A stretch of 64,000 nt of DNA from Brachypodium distachyon. Lineage: Eukaryota > Streptophyta > Magnoliopsida > Poales > Poaceae. The notes under the pieces are model-generated. The model had not been told where the DNA came from and searched no databases. It saw only the letters and a program-made list of their open reading frames with translations. Of the stretch, positions 54,546 to 64,000 are shown one piece after another (the first letter of the stretch is position 1; each line of letters begins with the position of its first letter). The translations under genes and the position numbers were made by a program. The stretch is from contig NC_016132.3 of assembly GCF_000005505.3 (NCBI RefSeq), positions 48,560,914-48,624,913 of the forward strand, read 5' to 3'.

Positions 54546-55730
54546 GCTTGCGGGGGGCAGCCTACGTCGGCTGCCCCTCGGATCCAGGGGCAGAGGAGGT
54601 AGTCGGGGGTTCCTTAGGCTCGCCGGGAGCCCCCGGCCCTTCCGTCTCAGCCCTCGAGACTTGCTCTTCCCTCTCGGCAACGAGCACGGAGCTCACTACT
54701 TGATCCGTCGCTGCTAGGTACAGCAGCAACGGCTCGCCTAGCTTGGGGGCGATGAGGACCGGCAGCGACTTCAGGTACCTCTTCAAGTCCCTGAACGCCG
54801 CTTCCGCCTCGGGGGTCCAATTGAATGGACCCTTCTTCTTCATCACCTTGAAGAAAGGCAGGGCTCGCTCGACCAGCCATGAGATGAAACGCCCAAGCGT
54901 CGCAACGCACCCGTTGAGGCGCTGGACGTCTCTAACCTTGCGGGGTGCCTCCATCTTCTCGATCACTTCGATCTTCTGTGGATTGGCTTCGATTCCCCTG
55001 TGAGAGACCAAGAAGCCAGCAAGTGCCCCGAGTCCACACCGAACGTGCACTTCTCAGGGTTAAGCTTGAGCTTGATCCTGCGGAGGTTGTTGAACGTCTC
55101 CTGCAGGTCACCGACGAGCGAGTCCCTACGCAGCGACTTGACGACGATGTCGTCCATGTAGGCATCGATGTTCCGGCCTAGCTGGGGTCCCAGACACTCG
55201 CGCAAAGCACGCTGAAATGTCGAGCCCGCGTTCTTCAACCCGAAAGGCATGCACGTGTAACAGCAGCAGCCAATCGGGGTGATAAACGTTGTTTTCTCCT
55301 CGTCTTTGACTGCCATCTTGATCTGATGGTAGCCGGAGAAGGCATCTAGAAAGCACAAAGACTCACAACCTGCTGTAAAATCTACTATTTGATCGATACG
55401 GGGTACAGGGAAGGTGTCCTTAGGACATGCACGGTTAAGATCAGTAAAATCTACACACATGCGCAATTTATTTTCAGCTTTAGGGACTACAACAAGGTTT
55501 GCTAACCAAGTAGGGTACTACAGTTTCCTGACCGCCCCGGCGTTCTTGAGCTTCTCTACTTCCTGCTGGATGAAGTCTTTGCGTTACTGGGATTGCCGGC
55601 AAACCTTCTGCTTGACGGGCCGCACCGCCAGCCGATGCTCAATCACCTCCCTAGGGACTCCGGAAAGATCTGACGGCTTCCAAGCGAACACGTCGGAGTT
55701 CTTCCGGAGGAAGGCAACGATGGCACTTTC
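54546..55730 (-). pseudogene. Gypsy reverse transcriptase and start of RNase H
   Basis: Minus-strand frames carry LRMCVDFTDLNRACPKD, FLDAFSGYHQIKMA, MPFGLKNAGSTFQRAL and the catalytic AYMDDIVVKS, then the RNase H entry (FNWTPEAEAAFRDLKRYLKS, LLLYLAATDQVVSSVL). Stops at 55584-55586 (TAA) and 55518-55520 (TAG) precede the RT core, and a frame change occurs near 54962-55050. Sequence ends inside RNase H at the deletion point. Confidence 0.9.
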
Positions 55731-56858
55731 CTATTTGTCGCCGAGGCTTGCACCGATGGAGACGGTGCGTGTCTCGTTGCCGGCATGCAGGGGCACCTTC
55801 TTGACCTTGGTGCCCTCCTCCTTCAGCTTCGTGCCCTTGCTTACGCGTGGGCTGGAGCTGGAGCTGCTCCCGGCATCCTGCCCGGGAGCGGCTCGCGCCT
55901 TCTTCTGTGCGGGTTGTTCACCCGCAAGTGAATCCTCGCTCCCGGCAACGTCGTAATCGCCGAGATCTGCCACTGCGGAGGTCTTCATGACCTCGCCCAC
56001 GCACCAAGCAGTGTCCTTCAGGTCGCACTAGAGAACGCCGTATGTCGACGGTATCTTCATCACGCCGTAGGCGCAATGCGTTGCCGCCATGAACTTGATC
56101 AGCGCTGGCCGACCAATGATCACGTTGTACGGCAACGGGGTGTGAGCCAGATCGAAAATGATGTGCTTCGTCCGGAACGCTTCTCGGGAACCGAAGGTCA
56201 CCGGGAGCATGATTCGCCCCATGGGCTGCACCACTCCGGGGTTGATCCCCCGGAACGGGTCGGTGGGTTTCATCTGCTCCAGGGGCAGCTAAAACTTTTC
56301 CACCAGCTTGGCGGACAGCAGGTTGAGGCTTTCCCCGCTGTCCACCAGAACCTTGGTCACCGTCACATTGTTTATGATCGGCGACACCACGAGGGGGAGC
56401 ACCCCTGAACCCAAGGGATGGATCGGGTAATCGTCTGACTTGAAGGTGATCGGCACATGCGACCACCTCAACGGCTGCTGCGCCTCCACACTGGGGAGGA
56501 GGGCGCAGACCTCACGTGTGAGCCGCTTCATGGCAGCGCGAGACATGAGAGCATACACTCCCCCGTGGATGCAGGCGACGTCGCGAGGCTCCTGGAAGCT
56601 GGGCTCGTCGGCGGCGTCATCGCTGTAGACATCCTCGCGCTGCTCAGTGCGAGGCTTGTCGCGTCCATGGGGAGGCCGGTCCTTGCCGCCGCGGGCCTGA
56701 CCGTGACCCCCCGCGGGTTCTCCTTTGTCGCTGCCGGCTGCGCCCCGGCCTATTCCGCCACGGGGGTTGTTCGGGCAGTCCCGGTAGAGGTGCCCGATGT
56801 CCCCGCAGTTGAAGCACGCCCCGGTAGCACGGCGCTCCTCGTGGCGCTGTCTCCTTGA
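55731..56858 (-). pseudogene. Gypsy protease region
   Basis: The minus strand carries a knuckle CFNCGDIGHLYRDC and, downstream, the retropepsin motif VLVDSGESLNLLSA (DSG; the usual third residue is retained), then HIIFDLAHTPLPYNVIIGRP. Three in-frame TAG codons (56289-56291, 56028-56030 and 55731-55733) cut an otherwise continuous frame. Confidence 0.85.
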
Positions 56859-58392
56859 TGGTCTGGAGAGTGCGGCAGTCCTGCGTATTGTGGGTGGCGT
56901 TGGTGTGGATGGGGCAGCGTGCGGCCGCTGCCGGCTTGCTGCCCGATGCTCCCGCCGCCGCCGCCTTCTTGGCGGGCCTCTGGGGAGCCCCCGGCTCCGC
57001 GGCAAGCACTTGCTTCCCGTCGCGTTTCTGGGAGCTCTTCTTCCCGGAGCCCTCCGGTGGTTTTGCCGCTGCTTTGGCGGCAAGCTCGGGCGCCAACCGC
57101 CCTTCCTCGGCAATCGTGCACTTGTGCGCGAGAGCGTAGAGATCCCTTGTGGTCCGGATCCGGTGCGTGTTGAGCTTCTCATGCATCTTCGGGTCTCGGA
57201 CGTTGATGGCGTACGTGCTGGAGAACATGTTGGTGAAGTCCCGCAATGTCTCCCCCGGTTTCTGCACGACCGTGTGTAGTTCCGCCATGGTTCCCGGGCA
57301 CTTGTAGCCACCCTGGAACGCGTTCACGAACTGCTCGCGCAGGTCAGCCCAGGAGGCTATGGACCCGGCGGGAAGGTTGAGCAACCAAGTCCTCGCTGAT
57401 CCTTTGAGGACCATCGGGAACCAGTTGGCCCTGACCATATCATCGGCGCCAATGGCGTGCATGCCCAACGTGTAGGTCATGAGGAAATCCTTGGGATTCA
57501 CGGTCCCGTCGTACGTCCCGAGCGTCGGCGCTCGGAACTTGTGGGGCCACGTCACCCGGCGCAGCTCGCGAGTGAACGCGGCGCAGCCGTCCTCGGCGCC
57601 CATGGGAGCATCTTCCTGCTCCTCTGGGCGCTGGCGGTCTGCTTCACGCCGGCGCCGGCGCTCCAAGCGCGGGCGGAGGTCTTCCTGCTGGCCGTCGTTC
57701 AGGACGCCTCGCGCGTCACCCCGTGTAACGGTCGTTGACGAATTCGAGGATCCCACGGGGATCCTCGCCTCCTTGCCCTCCTGGCGGGGGAGGTGTTCTC
57801 CGCATCCTGAGACGCGGGGCGCGTCTCTGCATCCCGGGTTCTGCCCCCGGCCTGAACCAGCTGAGGCGCCCTCGCCTTGCGGCTGCTGGGCGGCGAGTGC
57901 GAGGAGCGCGTCCAGCTCCGCACTCCATGCTTCTTGCGCCGGCGTGCCTTGCGGTGGCTCGTAGCGCACCATGACACGCGCAGCTATAATGGCTTCCGCC
58001 GGGGTCTGGGCAGGAGGCTGCCGATTCTCCGACCGGCTGCCCTCCGCCCTGTCACCCGGTGCCCTCGGGTGTGTGGGGCGAGACTCCGTCGGCGTCGCAC
58101 GCGACGCGCTGTGCTCGTGGCGCAGTTTCACTGCGCGTCTTCGGCCCGCGAGTGGACTCCCTGGCCGGCGCGCGCGGCTGGCTCCGATGCTAGGAGCCGC
58201 AGGCCCCCTCAGCCGGTTGTCTACCGACGGCCGAGGAGGTTGTGGTGGCAGATGAGACTGCTGCTGCTGCCGTGGAGGGGACCCCTGGTCCCCTTGTGCT
58301 TGTGACGCGCGCGTAGCATCATGGGACTGAGTGCGCATGGCGAGAGTGTCGCGCAAGTCGACCCGGTGTTCGTCTTCCTTCTTGGGCGGCAT
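56859..58392 (-). pseudogene. Gypsy gag
   Basis: The minus-strand frame from ATG 58392 begins MPPKKEDEHRVDLRD. It contains the retrotransposon gag domain (FRAPTLGTYDGTVNPKDFLM, WADLREQFVNAFQGGY, LRDFTNMFSSTY) and shifts frame just before the zinc knuckle near 56850. Its N-terminal half is Pro/Arg/Gln-rich and disordered. Confidence 0.85.
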
Positions 58393-58499
58393 GGCGAACT
58401 AGTTGTTGAAGACGTCGTAGGCGAAGAAGCCGGTGTTGACGATGATGACGCCGGCGGTCACCCGAAGCTTTCTGCAGGCCCCCTACCTGGTGCGCCGGA

Positions 58500-59338
58500 T
58501 GTCGGAGCACGGTCTCCGGCACCGGGGATGCCGGACACCCCCTTTTTGGTTCGGTGGAGGGCGAGGTGATCGCTCCGGCGATCGCCGACGTGGCGAAAGA
58601 CACGAAGTGTAGACACAAGAGTTTACCCAGGTTCGAGCCACCCGGAGGTGTAATACCCTACGTCCTGCTTTTAGTTTTATTCACGAGTTTGAGTGCGTAC
58701 AGATTACCCGGGGAGTTCCCGGATTGGCTACTTAGGTGAACGTTGTGCTATGCTCTAACTACTGGGGTTGGAACCCTTTGACCGGTGTCATTGGTCCTCC
58801 TTTTATAGACAAGGGGATACCACAGGTGCCTAAACATGCAGCGTGACACGTTTTCCAGACGCGTGTCCTGGCCACAAGAGATACACTTTGGTTGATCCGC
58901 GCTGGACGCCATGCAGCGCCCTGTCTACTGTACACGGTAGAAAAAAACAGTTCGCAGGGTAGTTGCCCTAGCCTTGCTCAGCAAGGCTAGGCCTGTCGAT
59001 AAAACTCCTGTCGGTGCATTAAATGCACTGCGCCCGGGTCTTGTCCTGTCTTCACTATTCTGTTGGTCCCGCCTGCATGCCCTAGCGCAGGTTGCTGGGT
59101 TGCACCTTCCTAACTAGCGCACCTGCTAGTTGCCGGAGGCGTTCCTTCAGCTTTCCGGGACTGGGGTTTCCCAGGGACATCTTGTACTCGGCCCTTAGCC
59201 TTTAACTTCGCCAAAGGCCGTCTCCTCGAGGCAGGCTTCCGGACTCATCGCTTCCCAGGAGGCCTTCCTGACGGGGCTTCGTTATTGGCAACCCACGCGT
59301 CCCGTATTAGTGGGACCCTGTGGGCCACTGGTACGACA
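58500..59338 (-). repeat. 5' LTR of the gypsy element
   Basis: 839 bp, beginning TGTCGTACC and ending GCTCCGACA in element sense. The first ~139 bp on the plus strand is duplicated at 54407-54545. Confidence 0.9.
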
Positions 59339-60744
59339 CACCGTGAAACCCCAAGAAATCGAGGTGATAGATGATAATGCTCCACTAACTTTTAAATCCA
59401 TCAAATTGATTTTGGATAACATGCAAAAAGTTGTTCTAAATAGTGTGGACAAAAAGATTAGTGAACACCTACCTAACAAAGCCTCTTCTTCTTCTACCGA
59501 GCCTTTCCACGCCAAGCCACCACGTGCGGTGGATTTGACTAAGGAAGATTCGGATGCCGAAGCCCGTAACAAGGCTAAGGCTATCGAAGAGAGTGCTACC
59601 AAATCCCAAGGTAGGGGTGGCTATGGGTTGTATAGTGAGGTGACTCCACCACCTCAATATAATCATCGCCACCATAATTTGCCACCTACGTATAACCAAG
59701 GTGAACCCCCTTGCTAACCTCTACTAATTACGTTGATTGGTTTCATTCCATGAGGACTCACTTCAAGAGCACATCAACAGAGTTGTGGAGAATTGTTGAA
59801 GAAGGTTACTTTGTTCATGATCCAAAGAACTTGTCACGAAGAGAGTATGTGGACAATCAACTCAATGAGCATGCCATTGGAATACTCCTAAGGGCTCTAC
59901 CCTTGGAGTATAGAACATTTGTCCGTGGTGTTGATTCTGCTAGAGATTCTTAGAAGCTCATTGGTGACCACTTTGACAACAATAAGAGTGTCAAGAAGTC
60001 GAAGTTTGAAGTGGTCATCAACGAATGCAAAAATTTCTTCATGAAGGATGGAGAGGTTCCGGATGAGCTATATAAGAGAGTCATCACTCTTGGAGCCAAG
60101 ATGAAGGACCATGAAAGTCGTGACATCAATGATGAATGGCTCAAGCGTCTATTCATAGAAACCAGCTCCCCACATCGAGAGGTTCATGCCGCAATTATTA
60201 GGCAATGAACGGACTAGTATAGTTTGACTCCAAGTCAAGTGATGGGAGAGTTCGTGGCTATGTATATTCTCAAGAAGACCTCCGAGGACAACCTCATTCG
60301 TCCCAAGTTTCTCTCACACAGCTCAAACCTTGCATTGAAGGCCAACGTGACTCCCACCTCAACTCCATGTGAAGCACCCCAACAAGAAGAGGTTGAGATC
60401 ACGGAAGAAAATTGCAACTATGAGTTTAGTGATCATATGGCTCTTACGGCTCAAGCTTTTTGGAAGAACAAGCAGTTTGTCAAGACCAACACCTTCAACC
60501 CCAACAACTTTTACAACAACAAGGGAGCTTCAAGCTCCAAGCCCAAAGGTCAAAGATCTCATAAATGTTATAATTGTGATAACAATGACCATTTCGTTGC
60601 AGAGTGTATTTATGAGAAGAGGGAGGAAAATGGTGGTCGCCTTATCCTTAAGGGGAAGACCAAGCCCTCCTTCCACAAGAAGCCAACAAACAAGAGGCAA
60701 CCAAGAATGCTTCTTGTTCAAGAAGAATATGCTTAGGGTGACGA

Positions 60745-60773
60745 AGATGATGATGATGATGATGATGATGATG
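60745..60773. repeat. (GAT)n microsatellite
   Basis: About nine GAT/ATG repeats immediately after the gag zinc-knuckle frame. Confidence 0.9.
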
Positions 60774-61887
60774 AAGAGTCCACGGAGAGGGCGAACATTG
60801 TCATTTCTTCTTCACTTCCATATCTCTTCGACTCCCCCAATGAGAACAAAAACCGCTCACCCAAGTGCCTTATGGCCAAGACCTCTTCGGTAATCCCTCC
60901 TCCCACCAAACATGTCATTCCTAAGAGTTTATCTCTATTTGATTGTGTGGAGGAGAGTAGTGTTGTTAAGCATAACATGAATGAGTTCGAGATCTTCATG
61001 GCAAGCTTGGAAGGTGAGACCAAAAATAGGTTTGAAGACCTCTTGGAAAAACTAGGTGAAGTTCAAGCTATTATTGAAGAACATGATGAGCTCATGGATG
61101 AGAAGGTAAGACTTGAGTGCGTTGTCGCTCATGAGATTGCGGAGCTTGATGAAGCTCTTGAGGAAGAACAAGCAAATAGGGAAGCAATTGAGGAGTCACT
61201 TACTAAGGAACTTGCTAAAGTTAAATTTTTTTATGATAATGCTATTACCCTTGCTAATGAGTACTTGGATTGGATAAGTGAAGTTGAGAATGGTCATAAG
61301 AACCTCCTTGAGGACTTTGACAAATTTGGAAAGGATCACAAGTCATTGACAAATGAGTACAAGTATCTCAAAGAGTCTTGTGATTATCTTCTATATTCTC
61401 TTGTTAAGTAATTAATTTCTAATGATAAAGATGCTTCAACTAACTCTTGTTTTAAGCATACATCTATGATTGAGCAGAATGCTAGGTTGAAGGCTCAACT
61501 TGAAAAGGGCCTAGCCACTTGCTTCCAAGGGGAGAAGAACCTCCATGATCTTTTGAATGATTATAGGAAACTTTTGGATTGGAGGGAATTGGGTACAACC
61601 CCAATGAGAAGAGCAACAACAAGAAGAAGGCCAATGCACTTCCCCACACTAATGCTTATTTTGTGAAGGAATGGGAGGCGGCCAAGGAGAAGTCAAAAAA
61701 CAAGAAGGGTGGCAAGGCCACCTATGATAATAGTGCCGGGGATTTCAATCCCTCATATGTTCTTTGTCGTACTAATTATCGGCATGTTAATGCCAAATTT
61801 GTTGGTTCTCCTTATGAATATGTTCATTGGTCTATTTGGGTTCCTAAGACCCTTGTTGCTAACGCTAAAGGACCCATTCAAAGATGA
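60774..61887 (+). pseudogene. Coiled-coil region of the SIRE-like Copia element
   Basis: Frames 60872-61411 and 61466-61887 encode long Glu/Lys/Leu heptad-rich helices (VRLECVVAHEIAELDEALEE) like the extended gag C-terminus of SIRE elements. A stop at 61409-61411 and a frame change near 61580 break the region. Confidence 0.7.
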
Positions 61888-62606
61888 GTACCTAAAATCA
61901 AAGCTTAAACTTGTAGGAGGTTGCTTCCGGTCGATCTTCATGGATAGTGGACGCACTAATCATATGACCGGGAGCAAAGAATTGCTTGTGGATGCCAAAA
62001 TGAGTACATCAGGGTCCAAGCAAGTTACATTTGGAGATTCTTCACAATCAACGGTATTGGGACTAGGCAAGGTTGTCATCTCTCCGGATACATCCATTGA
62101 GAATGTCATGCTTGTTGAGTTCCTTTCATACAATTTACTTTCGGTACTTCAACTTGCACATATGGGTTTTTATTCCTTCTTTGGCACAACTAGTGTGACT
62201 CTTTTGTGAAGCAAGACTCTTAAAGTAGCATTTGTTGGATATGTGGAAAATGGTCTCTATGTGGTAGATTTCGGTAAGAAACCCACTAGAGAAGAAACAT
62301 GTCTAATGGCTAAAGTTGATGTGGGTTGGCTATGGCATCGCCGTCTAGCCCATGTCATTATGACATCTTTGCAAAGTCTCCTCGAAGGTGAGCATGTGCT
62401 AGGACCAACCAATGTTTCTTTCAATAAAGACCGTGTGTGCTTGTATTGAAGGGAAATTACACGAGAACGCACATCACCACAAGACAATTATCACTTCAAC
62501 GAGGCCTTTGGAGCTCCTTCATATGGATCTCTTCAGTCCTCCTACATATGATAGTCTTGGTGGTAAGACATATTGTTTGATTATTGTTGATGACTATATA
62601 TTCTAG
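61888..62606 (+). pseudogene. Copia protease and integrase zinc-finger region
   Basis: The protease motif reads DSGRTNHMTG, where Copia proteases normally have Cys after DSG; this is followed by LSYNLLSVLQLAHMG. The pre-integrase section has WLWHRRLAH and the paired His of the zinc finger. The integrase core begins HMDLFSPPTYDSLGG. Stops occur at 62207-62209, 62447-62449 and 62604-62606. Confidence 0.85.
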
Positions 62607-64000
62607 GTACACTTGGTTATATTTCTTCAAGCACAAGAGTGAGACCCAACAAACCGTCATCGATTTTGCCAATGAAGCCCAACGCCAATACAATGGAAAG
62701 ATTATGGCTATTAGGAGTGATAATGGCTCCGAGTTCAAGAATTACACCTTGATTGAGTTTTTGAGTGATGAGGGTATCAAAAGACAATATTCCGCTGCGT
62801 ATACCCCTCAACAAAATGGTGTAGCGGAGAGGAAGAATAGAACTCTCATGGATGCAGCAAGGACAATGTTGGCGGAGTTCAAGTCTCCATACAACTTTTG
62901 GGCCGAAGCTATCAACACCGCATGTCATGCTACTAATCGCCTCTGTCTCCGCAAGATCTTGAACAAGATACCTTATGAAATTCTCACGGGACGCAAGCCC
63001 AACCTCAAGTACTTTCGGATATTCGGTTGTAAGTGTTTCGTGCTTAAGAAATGTGTTCGTTTATCTAAATTTGAGCCTAAAACTTATGAGGGCATATTTG
63101 TTGGCTATGCATCAAACTCCCACACTTATAGAGTCTACGACAAATCCACCGGATGTGTTGAAGAGTCTTGTAATGTGGAGTTTGATAAGAATAATGGCTC
63201 CCATGTGAGGCAAGTTGATGTTGTGGATGTAGATGATGAGATTCCTTCCCAAGGCATACGAAGAACGGGCATAGGTCAAATTATGCCCGTTGAGGATCCC
63301 CGTATGGAAGAAGGAGAAGGACAATGCTCTACTCAAGTGGAGCCGTCATCTCCACAAGATCCACAAGCTAGCCAAAAACAAGAACAAGTCTCTCATGTCG
63401 ATGAACAAGTTGATCAAGGACAAGTTCAACCAAATGTTGATGTTGGTGATTCTTCACCAAATGATGTCCAAGATCAAGATATTCAAGATGTTCAAGCTTC
63501 CATTGAGCCTCAAAATTTATCTCAAGAAGCTATGGAATGTCGGGCCATGAAGATTGCCTCACGACTTCAACGTCAAGAACATACCTTGGACATTGTCCTA
63601 GGAAGTGTGAGAAAATGGGTAACTACTCGTAGACAATTAGCTAACTTTTGTGAACATCATGCTTTTGTCTCTTGTGTTGAGCCCCAAAAGGTACAAGAAA
63701 CACTCGAGGATCCGGATTGGCTTAATGCCATGCATGAAGAGTTGAATAACTTCGAGCGCAATAAAGTATGGTCATTGGTGGAAAGACCAAAAGATTGCAA
63801 GAATGTCATTGATACCAAATGGATATTCAAGAACAAGCAAGATGCACTTGGACAAGTGACAAGGAACAAGGCAAGATTGGTGGCTCAAGATTTCTCCAAG
63901 TCGAGGGTATTGACTACGGTGAAAATTTCGCTCCCGTTGCTCACCTCTAATCTATTCGTATCTTGCTTGCATATGCATCGCATCATAACATTACTTTGCA
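62607..64000 (+). pseudogene. Copia integrase core and reverse transcriptase start
   Basis: A long open stretch: FFKHKSETQQTVIDFANEAQ, IRSDNGSEFKN (second Asp), YTPQQNGVAERKNRTLMDAA (Glu), the integrase C-terminal domain (IFGCKCFVLKK, YEGIFVGYASNSHTYRVYD), a Gln-rich linker, and the RT N-terminus (WLNAMHEELNNFERNKVWSL, KWIFKNKQDALGQVTRNKAR). It loses frame at about 63890, where FSK is followed by the wrong frame of the conserved GIDYGE segment. The window ends inside RT. Confidence 0.88.

Larger units (their letters stand above)
54407..59338 (-). mobile_element. Ty3/gypsy retrotransposon (Tat-like), internally deleted, nested in Copia gag
   Basis: TGTCGGAGC at 54407 and GTACGACA ending at 59338 are the element ends. 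CACCG flanks both (54402-54406 and 59339-59343), a perfect 5-bp duplication. The right LTR (58500-59338, 839 bp) is complete. The left LTR keeps only its last ~139 bp before running straight into RNase H coding sequence. Coding is on the minus strand: gag, knuckle, protease and RT are present, while the rest of RNase H, integrase and most of the 3' LTR are deleted. The gag and RT style resembles the Tat/Retand group, stated from memory. Confidence 0.93.
54379..60736 (+). pseudogene. Copia (SIRE-like) gag, split by a gypsy insertion
   Basis: Gag starts MDGDDGEPT at 54379, is split by the 54407-59338 element, and continues in frame from 59344 (KPQEIEVIDD). Beyond a stop at 59717 the gag body continues (STNYVDWFHSMRTHFKSTST, NLSRREYVDNQLNEHAIG) with stops near 59953 and 60208. 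A final frame at 60224-60736 holds the zinc knuckle CYNCDNNDHFVAEC. A (GAT)n microsatellite (60745-60773) follows. The reading frame is therefore broken at least four times, counting the insertion. Confidence 0.85.
53560..64000 (+). mobile_element. SIRE-like Ty1/Copia retrotransposon, truncated by window edge
   Basis: The 5' LTR ends at 54327 (…CTTTCA), followed by a tRNA-Met primer-binding site (54330-54341) and a gag ATG at 54379. Gag is interrupted at 54406 by a gypsy element and resumes at 59344 in the same frame. Then come the CCHC knuckle, a long coiled-coil region, protease, integrase and the start of reverse transcriptase in Copia order. The 3' end lies beyond the window, and the left LTR edge (about 53560) is an estimate because no second LTR is available. 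Many stops and frameshifts are present, so the copy is dead. Confidence 0.9.

Overview
The window is plant nuclear DNA. It has GT-AG introns, plant-specific gene families, and long AT-rich intergenic stretches studded with Stowaway-type MITEs ending in CTCCCTCCGT-like repeats. It also holds LTR retrotransposons of the kinds common in cool-season (pooid) grasses. The composition fits Triticeae or a close relative; species and chromosome cannot be fixed from sequence alone. Gene density is high for such a genome, so this reads as a gene island that ends on the right in a nested retrotransposon block.

Layout, left to right. A 398-bp transposon-like element lies at 0.9-1.3 kb. A ten-exon LpxA-type UDP-GlcNAc acyltransferase gene (+) spans 2.25-6.37 kb. 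A tRNA-Val(UAC) sits at 7.43 kb. An R2R3-MYB gene (+) at 9.64-15.7 kb has a 4.9-kb reverse-oriented Copia element in its first intron, flanked by CAGTC duplications, and its last exon is frameshifted. A malectin-like/LRR receptor kinase gene (-, 12 exons, 17.4-21.7 kb) is intact except for one extra base in the kinase. A short gene of a probably grass-specific family (+) lies at 22.4 kb, a nine-exon hexokinase (+) at 24.2-28.0 kb and a five-exon ERD7-like senescence-domain gene (+) at 28.9-30.4 kb. A repeat-rich gap at 30.4-35.9 kb holds a CG-rich transposon remnant, a LINE remnant, a CT microsatellite and tandem duplications. A 19-exon NADP-malic enzyme gene (+) spans 35.9-40.6 kb, followed by a MITE cluster at 42.2-42.9 kb. 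A four-exon protein with two B3 domains (+) spans 43.9-48.0 kb and a seven-exon organellar-type PRPP synthetase (+) 49.3-52.2 kb. From about 53.6 kb to the right edge is a SIRE-like Copia element (+). Its gag gene is split by a 4.9-kb, reverse-oriented, internally deleted Ty3/gypsy element with perfect CACCG duplications.

The host genes are ordinary, separately transcribed nuclear genes and do not form a pathway or cluster: lipid-A-like acylation, hexose phosphorylation, malate decarboxylation, PRPP synthesis, transcription factors and a receptor. I found no CRISPR, operon-like or novel defence system. The most interesting signals concern genome dynamics: the Copia-in-intron MYB with a decaying frame, the single-base lesion in the receptor kinase, the nested retroelements with datable LTRs and TSDs, a U3 module shared by two different Copia lineages, and a recurring pattern of 31-99-bp tandem duplications between genes.
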